DNA from: Syntrophomonas sp. UBA5432
GTDB taxonomy: Bacteria > Bacillota > Syntrophomonadia > Syntrophomonadales > Syntrophomonadaceae
Assembly (NCBI GenBank): GCA_002424365.1
Contig: DIRQ01000125.1
Span: 10,469-25,613 of the forward strand
DNA length: 15,145 nucleotides
Direction of reading: 5' to 3'
Below, one piece after another: positions 7,633 to 14,339 of the stretch; position 1 is the stretch's first letter; each line of letters opens with the position of its first letter. The translations under genes were made by a program, and so were the position numbers. The notes below the pieces were generated by a model. It saw only the letters and a list, made by a program, of their open reading frames with translations, did no database searches and had not been told where the DNA came from.

Positions 7633-7735
7633 ATATGGCAGACATTAATAAATAAGCCTATCATGTGCCGGTGTCTAGCCAAATACCTTACGAACTGATG
7701 TTGTAAGGTGAGAAACGAAGTTTCTGCTTAATACA
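7595..7735 (-). promoter_or_regulatory. L20-type ribosomal protein leader of infC operon
   Basis: Roughly 140 nt of leader RNA lie between the promoter and infC. They contain nested inverted repeats such as CAGAAAC/GTTTCT and CCTTAC...GTAAGG, then the GACACCGGCACATGATAGG segment that I recall from Firmicute L20 leaders, and end in an intrinsic terminator. Its position before infC-rpmI-rplT matches the Bacillus system, where L20 binding promotes early termination. The identification rests on position, architecture and partial sequence memory; a covariance search was not run. Confidence 0.82.
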
Positions 7736-7741
7736 AAAAGG

Positions 7742-7770
7742 AGTATACCATATGTTCGGACGTATGGCAA
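7742..7770 (-). promoter_or_regulatory. Sigma-A-type promoter for infC-rpmI-rplT
   Basis: TTGCCA (7765-7770) and TATACT (7742-7747) are separated by exactly 17 nt, with a predicted start near 7735. That is just upstream of the L20 leader structures. Confidence 0.75.
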
Positions 7771-7790
7771 CTAAATCGAAGAAAATAGAC

Positions 7791-7859
7791 ATAACAAAGT
7801 TGTCTTGTTAATAGCTTTGCAATTCGAACTTAATTAATTGTCTAGAGTGAGGGGTAAGG
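7791..7859. repeat. 69-bp direct repeat, copy 2 (upstream of infC promoter)
   Basis: Second copy of the sequence at 6303-6371, in the same orientation and with the same internal spacing between its conserved blocks (37 nt from block start to block start). It lies 20 bp upstream of the infC -35 box, in the spacer after thrS. I see no gene in the rest of the 7860-7925 spacer. Confidence 0.75.
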
Positions 7860-7925
7860 ATACTTCCTGACTCCATACACCTATTTTTTACGCTTGGTTG
7901 CTTATGCACTTAAGGGTACGTCTAA

Positions 7926-9833
7926 TTATAGGGCTTTTTCCTCAATTTCCCTTCTGATTTTACTGCTAAATTCATCTAACGCCATGGCTCCGAGATCACC
8001 CTGTTTACGATGGCGCACCGCTACGGTTCCTGCTTCTATTTCCTTGTCACCCAGAATAATCAGATAGGGTATCTTCTGTAATTGCCCTTCTCTTATCTTA
8101 TAACCAATTTTCTCACTGCGAAAATCACTGTCTACCCTGATATCCTGTTTTTCCAATTCTGCCACTACCTGTCGGGCATAACCATGCTGCCGTTCAGTAA
8201 TAGGCAGAACCCTTACCTGCAAAGGTGCCAACCAAGTGGGAAAAGCCCCGGCAAAATGTTCGGTAAGGATACCGATAAATCTTTCAATACTGCCATAAAT
8301 AACCCGGTGAATCATTACCGGACGATGTTTTTCCCCATCCTCACCTATATAAGTCAGGTCAAATTTTTCCGGCATTTGAAAATCAAGCTGTATGGTACCA
8401 CACTGCCAGGTCCGGTCTAAAGAGTCCTGCAGGTGAAAATCAATCTTGGGCCCGTAGAAAGCCCCATCACCTTCATTAACTACATATTCTATACCCTTCT
8501 CATTCAAGGCCTGAATCAGGGCATTAGTAGCAATCTCCCAATCTCCTTCGCTTCCCATGGAATTTTCCGGCCTGGTCGATAGTTCTACATGATAGGGAAA
8601 ACCAAACAAACTATAAAAACGATCTACCAGGTTAATTACACCCTTAATTTCATCAATAATCTGTTCCGGTAACATGAAAATGTGGGCATCATCCTGGGTA
8701 AAGGCCCGCACTCTCATCAAACCATGCAACACTCCCGACATCTCGTGACGGTGGACCAGCCCCAGTTCTCCCATTCTAATCGGCAGTTCCCGGTAACTGT
8801 GCAGGTTTTGCTTATAAATTAGCATACCCCCGGGGCAATTCATGGGCTTGATGGCGTAATCTCCTTCATCAATAGTGGTAAAATACATATTCTCCTGGTA
8901 GTGATCCCAATGCCCGGACCTTTCCCACAATTCCCGGCTTAAAATAATAGGGGTGCGTACCTCCTGGTAACCCGCTTTGCGGTGTTCTTCCCGCCAAAAG
9001 TTCTCCAATTCATTACGCAAAATCATACCTTTAGGCATAAAGAACGGAAACCCTGGTCCCTCATCAACGATAGCGAATAACCCCAGTTCCCGACCTAGCC
9101 GACGGTGATCACGCTTTTTGGCCTCTTCCAGTTTGTGCAGATAATCATCCAGCATAGATTTTTTAGGAAAAGAGGTGGCATAAATCCGCTGCAGCATAGG
9201 ATTATCTTCCCGTCCCCGCCAGTAAGCACCGGCCAGGCTCATCAGTTTAAGAGCCTTTAGTTTACCGGTAGAAGGAACGTGAGGCCCGGCACAGAGGTCG
9301 GTAAACTCCCCCTGCTGGTACAAGCTGATAGTTGCATCCTCAGGCAAATCCTGAATTAGCTCTACTTTATAAACCTCATCTTGCTCTCTAAAAAAGTTCA
9401 GTGCTTCTTCCCGGCTCAATTCTTTTCTGATGAAAGGATAATCAGCTTTAATAATGGCATCAATTTCTTTTTCAATTAAAGCAAAATCATCTGGAGTAAA
9501 GGTATGGGTACTATCAAAATCATAGTAAAAACCCCGGTCAATAGCAGGGCCTATAGCTAGCTTGGTATCGGGCCATAGTCTTTTTACTGCCTGAGCCATG
9601 AGATGAGCCGAAGAGTGGCGGTAAACATCAGCAGCCTGCGGGTTATCAAACATAAGTAAATCCAGCTCACCATCTTCATAAATCATGGTATTAAGGTCAG
9701 TAAGTTTACCGTTAAATACTCCGATAACAGCGTTTTTTGCCAGCCGGGGACTAATATCTTCAGCTACCTGGAGCAGGGTAATACCTTCCGGATATTCACG
9801 CTGGCTACCATCTTTTAAACTAATTAAAACCAT
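7926..9833 (-). CDS. thrS: Threonyl-tRNA synthetase
   Basis: Class II synthetase that charges tRNA-Thr; 635 residues, normal length. Residues 1-62 are the TGS domain. Residues about 65-225 are the editing domain with HSSAH at 73-77 and CAGPH at 181-185, all four editing ligands intact. The catalytic core runs from about 245 to 535 and carries the zinc ligands C333, H384 and H509. It also has RHEMSGVLHGLMRVRAF (motif 2 region) and the motif 3 helix with R518. A C-terminal anticodon-binding domain follows. The ATG has AGGAGG 8 nt upstream. It lies 28 bp after a DUF445 gene and is probably expressed with it from the promoter at 10499-10527. I see no T-box in front of it, although thrS in many Firmicutes has one. 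Confidence 0.98.
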   Translation of the reverse strand: MVLISLKDGSQREYPEGITLLQVAEDISPRLAKNAVIGVFNGKLTDLNTMIYEDGELDLLMFDNPQAADVYRHSSAHLMAQAVKRLWPDTKLAIGPAIDRGFYYDFDSTHTFTPDDFALIEKEIDAIIKADYPFIRKELSREEALNFFREQDEVYKVELIQDLPEDATISLYQQGEFTDLCAGPHVPSTGKLKALKLMSLAGAYWRGREDNPMLQRIYATSFPKKSMLDDYLHKLEEAKKRDHRRLGRELGLFAIVDEGPGFPFFMPKGMILRNELENFWREEHRKAGYQEVRTPIILSRELWERSGHWDHYQENMYFTTIDEGDYAIKPMNCPGGMLIYKQNLHSYRELPIRMGELGLVHRHEMSGVLHGLMRVRAFTQDDAHIFMLPEQIIDEIKGVINLVDRFYSLFGFPYHVELSTRPENSMGSEGDWEIATNALIQALNEKGIEYVVNEGDGAFYGPKIDFHLQDSLDRTWQCGTIQLDFQMPEKFDLTYIGEDGEKHRPVMIHRVIYGSIERFIGILTEHFAGAFPTWLAPLQVRVLPITERQHGYARQVVAELEKQDIRVDSDFRSEKIGYKIREGQLQKIPYLIILGDKEIEAGTVAVRHRKQGDLGAMALDEFSSKIRREIEEKAL

Positions 9834-9861
9834 CTTAAAAACCTCCTGCTATAGAAACCCT

Positions 9862-10455
9862 TTAACCTAAGAGCAATAAAATCCCATCCTGCACAATACC
9901 TATAATAAGGCCTAAAACCCCACCTAGTATTTCAATAGCCCGTAATTCCGGGGAGGAAACCCCCCGAATCATCTCTTCCAACTGATCCAGGTCAAAATCG
10001 TTCACTTTATCCTCAACAATTTTGCTTACCTTTATTTCATCATTCAGGTACTCCTGTCCCGATTGAAAGGTCTTTCTAATCATGTTCTCCGCTTCCTGGC
10101 GAATTAGTTTTTCTAATCCGTCAGCTATTACTTGAGTTACTTTGGCTGGTACAATACGAGGCATTATTTCCCCCAGCCTGTTCCTTACTACTATAATAAT
10201 CTGCCTGCTTATTGTTTCCCGTACCTCGGGGGTATTGATTTTTTCAAACAGGTCGTCCAGAGATAACAACTGCTCCTCTACCAGTTTACCCAGGCTGCTA
10301 GCGAATTCTGCCCTTCGCTTCGGAAGTAAGCCGTGTAATTGAAAAAAGAGCAAATTAATCGGCTGCCGCGGCCAGAACAGCATTTTTATAGCAACCACAT
10401 TGGTAAGATAACCAATAAAGGCACTGACTAGAGGAATGAGAATAAACTTGTACAT
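9862..10455 (-). CDS. DUF445 family membrane protein
   Basis: A 197-residue membrane protein of unknown function. An N-terminal transmembrane segment (about 3-25) contains GYLTNVVAIKMLF. It is followed by the FQLHGLLPKRRAEFASSLGKLVEEQLL segment typical of DUF445. The middle (about 60-160) is charged and helical. A C-terminal hydrophobic segment (about 172-197) carries SPELRAIEILGGVLGLIIGIVQD, the other conserved end of the family. It is a short form: some relatives such as Bacillus YheB are nearly twice as long. The ATG follows AGGGTGA by 7 nt. thrS follows after 28 bp, so the two are probably one transcript. Family assignment is firm; no role can be inferred from sequence. Confidence 0.85.
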   Translation of the reverse strand: MYKFILIPLVSAFIGYLTNVVAIKMLFWPRQPINLLFFQLHGLLPKRRAEFASSLGKLVEEQLLSLDDLFEKINTPEVRETISRQIIIVVRNRLGEIMPRIVPAKVTQVIADGLEKLIRQEAENMIRKTFQSGQEYLNDEIKVSKIVEDKVNDFDLDQLEEMIRGVSSPELRAIEILGGVLGLIIGIVQDGILLLLG

Positions 10456-10498
10456 TACTATTTCACCCTAAATCAAAGGCATAATACATTACCTAAAG

Positions 10499-10527
10499 AA
10501 TATATCAAATTTTATATGTTGTCGCAA
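10499..10527 (-). promoter_or_regulatory. Sigma-A-type promoter for DUF445-thrS
   Basis: TTGCGA (10522-10527) and TATATT (10499-10504) are separated by 17 nt, giving a start near 10492 and a leader of only about 35 nt. This is too short for a T-box, consistent with the absence of a T-box motif between ytxC and thrS. The remaining 10528-10604 spacer shows only a weak GGTTAG/CTAACC hairpin overlapping the ytxC stop, with no U-tract. Confidence 0.6.
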
Positions 10528-10604
10528 TAAAATTGAGGATAACAGGAGGGGTATAAGTGTAGACCCATGTTCGGCCTTATAGAGCAGGGCGGTTAGTGCT
10601 TTTG

Positions 10605-11528
10605 CTAACCCTTATAGTCTTTCTCTGAGGAATATTGAAAACAACGTTCACAGCCAGGGCACTGGCTGATTTTTTCCTTGAAAACACTTTTTATCATTTC
10701 CACCGGTTCACTATTGAGATTAGCAACGTTATGAAGAATTATTTTTCTGGGGGCAATAGTGATGAGGATACTTATCAACACGTCATCCAGATTAATTTCA
10801 TCCATTAGCATTTCATCCAGGTAGTAATTAATATAATTCTCTTCAATTTTAGTCCCCTGACCATCCCAGAGATAAAAGATGCCAGCTGCTCCCATCATCA
10901 GATTAACTTCATATATTTTGGGGGCCTGAGTGTCTACAAAATAGCGCAGCAAATTGATAAAATCATTATATTCCTTTTGATTACGCAATTCCTCCAGGGC
11001 TACTTCCACCGCAAATTTTAATTCAGTCAGGTAATCCTGCATGCAAAAGTTTATAAAACCTTCAACATTCATGGTTAAATTAGCACTAATATAATCCAAC
11101 AAACGGTGGGTAATCCGGTTTTTTCTACTGAAGTTCATTAACAAATTCAGGCTTTCATTGTCATGGCATTTCTTCAAAAAGTCCGCCGCCCGCTGATGTA
11201 CACTATTACGTTCGTCCAGCGGAAGGTGGCGACAGCTACGTATGATTTCCTTGCGCAATAATTTATCTTCCCAATCTCTAACAATATGCTCGGCCAGGAT
11301 TTCAGAAATCTGATGTTTAAAAATGTGGATAACATCCTCATTGCGAAAAACACCACCCGCCTGGTTACCTTCCAGACGCAGGATGACCAGATTTATATTA
11401 CCTTCCAGCTCTTTGCAGAATAAAGTAGGATTATATCCTCTTTGCTTAATCCAGTGTAAACGATCGTTATAATTACCTAGTAGCGCATCTATATTAATAT
11501 CAGTTAACACCTGAAATTCATATAACAT
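10605..11528 (-). CDS. ytxC: YtxC-like putative sporulation protein
   Basis: A 307-residue cytoplasmic protein resembling YtxC, a family I know only from endospore-forming Firmicutes and whose biochemical role is unknown. No transmembrane segment or enzyme motif is visible. The middle is helical and rich in charged residues, and the C-terminus carries CPGCERC, a possible metal-binding cysteine cluster. Support comes mainly from position: ytxC sits just upstream of thrS in Bacillus, as it does here apart from the DUF445 gene. The frame opens at GTG 11541-11543, but the GGAGG of the ribosome binding site lies inside that extension. I therefore use ATG at 11526-11528, 8 nt downstream of GTGGAGG. 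Confidence 0.72.
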   Translation of the reverse strand: MLYEFQVLTDINIDALLGNYNDRLHWIKQRGYNPTLFCKELEGNINLVILRLEGNQAGGVFRNEDVIHIFKHQISEILAEHIVRDWEDKLLRKEIIRSCRHLPLDERNSVHQRAADFLKKCHDNESLNLLMNFSRKNRITHRLLDYISANLTMNVEGFINFCMQDYLTELKFAVEVALEELRNQKEYNDFINLLRYFVDTQAPKIYEVNLMMGAAGIFYLWDGQGTKIEENYINYYLDEMLMDEINLDDVLISILITIAPRKIILHNVANLNSEPVEMIKSVFKEKISQCPGCERCFQYSSEKDYKG

Positions 11529-11532
11529 GAAA

Positions 11533-11601
11533 ATGGCCTCCACTAAAAAGATACTTTATTATATGTTTGGCAGTTTTTCATTATTCAAACGTGGAGGCTA
11601 T
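11533..11601 (-). promoter_or_regulatory. ytxC upstream region: candidate promoter and RBS-sequestering inverted repeat
   Basis: TTGAAT (11583-11588) and TATAAT (11558-11563) are 19 nt apart, longer than ideal. The same stretch can be read as TGAATA-N16-CATATAA, similar to forespore sigma-G-type promoters, which would suit a sporulation gene; this is speculative. Separately, ATGGCCTCCAC (11533-11543) and GTGGAGGCTAT (11591-11601) form an inverted repeat matching at 10 of 11 positions. It includes the ytxC GGAGG. It could mask translation only in transcripts entering from upstream. Confidence 0.4.
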
Positions 11602-11661
11602 AAAAATACTGCTTTATTAACGCTTTTTTACCATTATATTAAAGAGAAAAACCAGGTATTA

Positions 11662-12048
11662 TTATCTCTCCAATAAAATCCTATGACCGATACAGGTAGC
11701 GCTGGCCTTAATTTTACCGGCAGGCAGTTCAATTACATAATGTGCTTTTTTAACTAGTGGACTTATTTTACCAGGCTGCATACCTTCCATTAGATGGATA
11801 ATTTCTCCATTTTTACCTACAAAAATTATATCTGTGGGAATTTTCATACCCAGGCTATGTACCATATTACAGGGAATAATAATAAGGGCCTCATTAAATT
11901 CCAGTTCCTTCCTGCCTAACCAACCTCTTAAACGGGCGCCAAAATTATCGACCATAACTCCCCAAAGTGCCAGATACTCGTCTAGATCGAGGTTTTTTAT
12001 CATATGATACTGCAATCCAACTTTCTCCTTTTCATATAGTGTAGCCAT
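11662..12048 (-). CDS. DUF192 domain protein
   Basis: A small protein of up to 128 residues covering one DUF192 (COG1430) domain; function unknown. Family features visible in order are the ARLRGWLGRKEL segment, the central HSLGMKIPTDIIFVGKNGEI strand pair and AHYVIELPAGKI near the C-terminus. No signal peptide is seen, although many DUF192 proteins are exported. The start is uncertain. ATG 12046-12048 has no ribosome binding site. TTG 12013-12015 has GGAG 9 nt upstream (117 residues). ATG 12001-12003 (113 residues) gives the N-terminus most like relatives. It lies about 130 bp upstream of ytxC in the same direction. Confidence 0.8.
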   Translation of the reverse strand: MATLYEKEKVGLQYHMIKNLDLDEYLALWGVMVDNFGARLRGWLGRKELEFNEALIIIPCNMVHSLGMKIPTDIIFVGKNGEIIHLMEGMQPGKISPLVKKAHYVIELPAGKIKASATCIGHRILLER

Positions 12049-12105
12049 AAACTAAATAGCAGTCGATCCCGACAGGACAACTAGAATAGTAGAAAGTATA
12101 AATAA

Positions 12106-12135
12106 AGGGGCAGACCTGTGTGTCTGTGTGGCCGA
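12106..12135. repeat. Intergenic hairpin repeat, copy A
   Basis: Thirty bases matching 12212-12241 at about 22 positions, with shared ends AGGGGC...GGCCGA and the core ACC(T/C)GTGTGT. CAGAC/GTCTG can pair around CTGTGT. It resembles the GGGGC-hairpin intergenic repeats I know from other Clostridia; family membership is inferred. Confidence 0.6.
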
Positions 12136-12142
12136 TAGTTAA

Positions 12143-12158
12143 AACCCCGGTGGGGGTT
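12143..12158 (-). terminator. Weak hairpin after metallophosphoesterase gene
   Basis: In minus-strand sense AACCCC/GGGGTT is a 6-bp stem with a CACC loop followed by TTAAC. It is the best candidate end for the metallophosphoesterase transcript, but the U-tract is poor and the hairpin lies 125 nt past the stop. A second hairpin, TACGC/GCGTA, lies near 12189-12203. Confidence 0.3.
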
Positions 12159-12211
12159 GTGTCGTCAGTTACTGCTCATAAGGCATTGTACGCTAAAGGC
12201 GTAATGATTGT

Positions 12212-12241
12212 AGGGGCGAACCCGTGTGTTCGCCCGGCCGA
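12212..12241. repeat. Intergenic hairpin repeat, copy B
   Basis: GGGCGAAC/GTTCGCCC is a perfect 8-bp inverted repeat around CCGTGT, flanked by AG and GGCCGA. It is the better-preserved partner of copy A. Its symmetry suggests that it is folded in RNA or single-stranded DNA. No gene is seen in 12049-12282. Confidence 0.65.
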
Positions 12242-12282
12242 AAATGTTGCCCTGCGGAATTGCCATTTGCAATTATGACATG

Positions 12283-13716
12283 CTATTTATCTGATGCAGC
12301 CTGAAGCAGCTTCCTCTCCAAGGAAAATTGCTGGGAAATTGGATTATATTGAACCATATTTACCGCCACCAACCCCGAACCTGGCATCAGGTAAACTATA
12401 GCTGCTGAATAGGAAGTACCCGTTTCCGAGTAGAGACCTCTTAAGCCGGATGCTCCGGTTGTACCAGGGTTAATGAAAACTCCGTCGGGTCCCTCCTCTA
12501 TTCGTATACGATGGTCATGTCCGGCAACAACCAGGCTGGCCAGCGAAGTAAGTCTTTTTCCGAGCCTGGAATCATGTACTACCAGTATATCAGGTTTACC
12601 CTGGGCCTGAATCACCTCCTGTATCGTGGTCAGTTGGTCTTCAGATGATTTTTCTTCTTCCGAACTATCATACTGTACTTCCGGTACTACGGATAATGGG
12701 TCAGGAAAGCCAAGCACTTTAACGCCTTGGAGAGTAATTATTTGCCCATTTAAAACATAGCTTTCAGCTAGACCGGCAATAAAGTTCATGGTTTCCCGGC
12801 TATCATGGTTACCGCCCACAAACAAATGCGGTACACCCAGCTCAGCCAGATCCTGAGTAGCATTAGTTTCAAGCTGTAAACCCATATCGGTAAGATCACC
12901 CGCATTTATCAGGAAGTCTACCTTAAAACGGTCAGCCAAGCTTTTGGTAAACTCAATACCTACCGGGTTGGAATGCAAATCACTAACCAGCAATACCTTT
13001 ACTACTTCTCCCTGTTCTTCTGGGTTGGCCATAACCATAAGGCTATCAGCGCTGGAAAAGAGTATACCCAAATTAGATACAATTTGGCGGGTCTGGTTAC
13101 GAATCTCCTTTAAATCCGTCAGAGAATCGCTTGCAAATTTAACTGCTGCCGGGGCCATACTAAGTACTCCTTTATATTCCGGTTCGTTAAAGGTGGCAGT
13201 ATCATAAGAACGAAATATTCCGGTTAGGATTAGTAATATTATCAATGTAGAAACAATACTGTACAGTAAAGACTTAAGCAGGCCGGGACGCCAAATAAAA
13301 AAGACCAGCAAAAAGGCACCTAGAAGGGCCACCGCAGCCTGATGTAAAGCAAAGGCAGTTATTTTATCCCGGGCAGTATTCTGCAGGTGCTCTACCAGTT
13401 CTTTCTGGTCGGGTGGGTTATCTATATGAGCCTTGAAACTGTCACTTCTTATCTGCTCCAGGCTAATAACCAACTTTACCGGCCCGTGATGAGTTTTAGC
13501 TTCAACCACGCCAAACGGAGGGAAGTGCAACTCTGTAATACCGTTTCGACCCGGAGTCAACCCGGCTTTAAACTCAATGCCTTCAAGTTCAACGGCAGTA
13601 GTCCCAAACAGCCAAATAGCAAGTATGGCTCCAACCAAAGCAGTTACAAGAATAACAAACATTTTGATAAAAAATAATGTTCTTGGATTAAATTCTGCCC
13701 TCCCAGCCAATCTCAC
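12283..13716 (-). CDS. Membrane-anchored calcineurin-like metallophosphoesterase
   Basis: A 477-residue protein with an N-terminal transmembrane segment (about 17-38), a likely extracytoplasmic stretch (about 40-120), two further membrane segments (about 124-141 and 147-168), and a C-terminal phosphoesterase domain (about 238-430). The domain carries the full two-metal motif set: D246-x-H248, GD at 273-274, GNHD at 302-305, H381 and GHDH at 399-402. It should therefore be an active metal-dependent phosphohydrolase, although its substrate is unknown. From the three segments the catalytic domain is probably outside the cell, but the topology needs support. The start is GTG with GAGGAGG 7 nt upstream. 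An acidic insert (SSEEEKSSED, 351-360) interrupts the domain. It is probably transcribed from the extended -10 promoter near 13800. Confidence 0.88.
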   Translation of the reverse strand: MRLAGRAEFNPRTLFFIKMFVILVTALVGAILAIWLFGTTAVELEGIEFKAGLTPGRNGITELHFPPFGVVEAKTHHGPVKLVISLEQIRSDSFKAHIDNPPDQKELVEHLQNTARDKITAFALHQAAVALLGAFLLVFFIWRPGLLKSLLYSIVSTLIILLILTGIFRSYDTATFNEPEYKGVLSMAPAAVKFASDSLTDLKEIRNQTRQIVSNLGILFSSADSLMVMANPEEQGEVVKVLLVSDLHSNPVGIEFTKSLADRFKVDFLINAGDLTDMGLQLETNATQDLAELGVPHLFVGGNHDSRETMNFIAGLAESYVLNGQIITLQGVKVLGFPDPLSVVPEVQYDSSEEEKSSEDQLTTIQEVIQAQGKPDILVVHDSRLGKRLTSLASLVVAGHDHRIRIEEGPDGVFINPGTTGASGLRGLYSETGTSYSAAIVYLMPGSGLVAVNMVQYNPISQQFSLERKLLQAASDK

Positions 13717-13794
13717 CGGAACTCCTCCTCAAACAATCTCCTCTGATACCTTCTTATCCACCGTACTAGATTTATATGTACAAGCTTTGCCTAC

Positions 13795-13875
13795 AGTATA
13801 ACATGAAGATAAACTTTAACTTGCTGGAGACTTTTCCTAAAACAAGTTAGGGTATTTATTAGTTAATGTTATACT
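13795..13875. promoter_or_regulatory. Symmetric divergent promoter region
   Basis: AGTATAACAT (13795-13804) and ATGTTATACT (13866-13875) are a perfect 10-bp inverted pair. Each presents a TGTTATACT extended -10 box, facing outward toward the phosphoesterase (minus) and the molbindin relic (plus). Inside them TTAACTTG (13816-13823) and CAAGTTA (13843-13849) form a second inverted pair in the -35 areas. The plus side also has TTAGGG 17 nt before TATACT. The rest of the spacer to 13978 holds a GTATGAT/ATCATAC inverted repeat (13911-13917 and 13940-13946) and no gene. Confidence 0.5.
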
Positions 13876-13978
13876 ATGTGTTCTATCCGGGTATTATTGG
13901 CAATATTGGAGTATGATTACCTCTCTTTTAATCCAAAATATCATACAGCTTGAATTATGTTAGGAGGTGATTGTTATA

Positions 13979-14181
13979 ATGGAAGCTGGCGTTCGTAACC
14001 GTTTTCAAGGTAAGGTGTGAAATATTAGAGTAGACGATGTCATGGCCCAGGTCACTATGTGAATGGGGGACACCGAAGTCGCGTCCGTGATGACGCGAGA
14101 ATCTTTAGAAGAAGCCGGATTTAGGCAGGGAGATAATGTAACCGCTCTATTAAGGCCATTAACGTGGTTATGGTAAAATAG
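13979..14181 (+). pseudogene. Decayed molbindin (TOBE/Mop) gene
   Basis: A relic of a small molybdate/tungstate-binding TOBE (Mop) protein of about 67 residues. It still has AGGAGGTGA 8 nt before ATG 13979-13981. Reading in frame gives MEAGVRNRFQGKV, stop, NIRVDDVMAQVTM, stop, MGDTEVASVMTRESLEEAG..., which follows the family pattern. The TGA codons are at 14018-14020 and 14060-14062; either could derive from CGA by one C-to-T change. Near 14150-14154 one base has been lost: the downstream C-terminus KAINVVMVK, ending at TAG 14179-14181, is only readable in the shifted frame. Three independent lesions make a recoded functional gene unlikely. It suggests past molybdate or tungstate handling at this locus. 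Confidence 0.8.
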
Positions 14182-14208
14182 TTGGTCTTCTAACATAGGG
14201 GGATATTT

Positions 14209-14325
14209 TTGTTGCAACATTTTAGAAACAGCAGCAAATACATCCCCTTGTGTGTTTGTATCTTAATCATTAATGCCCAGGTAACAGGAAACCCTACCTT
14301 GTTTGCCGAACTATACCGATATTAG
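14209..14325 (+). CDS. Doubtful 38-codon ORF with hydrophobic segment
   Basis: Starting at TTG (14209-14211, 6 nt after GGGGG), the frame encodes 38 residues. A short basic N-terminus (QHFRNSSKY) precedes a hydrophobic stretch (IPLCVCILIINA). This looks like a signal peptide or single membrane helix, cut off by TAG at 14323-14325. It could be a small membrane peptide, the remaining 5' end of a decayed exported protein, or chance. No homologue is recognised. It sits between the molbindin relic and the next gene, in a different frame from both. Confidence 0.25.
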   Translation: MLQHFRNSSKYIPLCVCILIINAQVTGNPTLFAELYRY

Positions 14326-14339
14326 GCAAGAAAGGGACG

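Noticed and set aside
13979..14181. A selenoprotein or stop-codon recoding in the molbindin gene
   Set aside because: A separate one-base frameshift is also needed to recover the family C-terminus, and no selenocysteine is expected at these positions. Plain gene decay explains all three lesions.
14005..14220. A 71-codon minus-strand frame across the molbindin relic
   Set aside because: It is antisense to a recognisable relic and has no convincing start signals or family resemblance.
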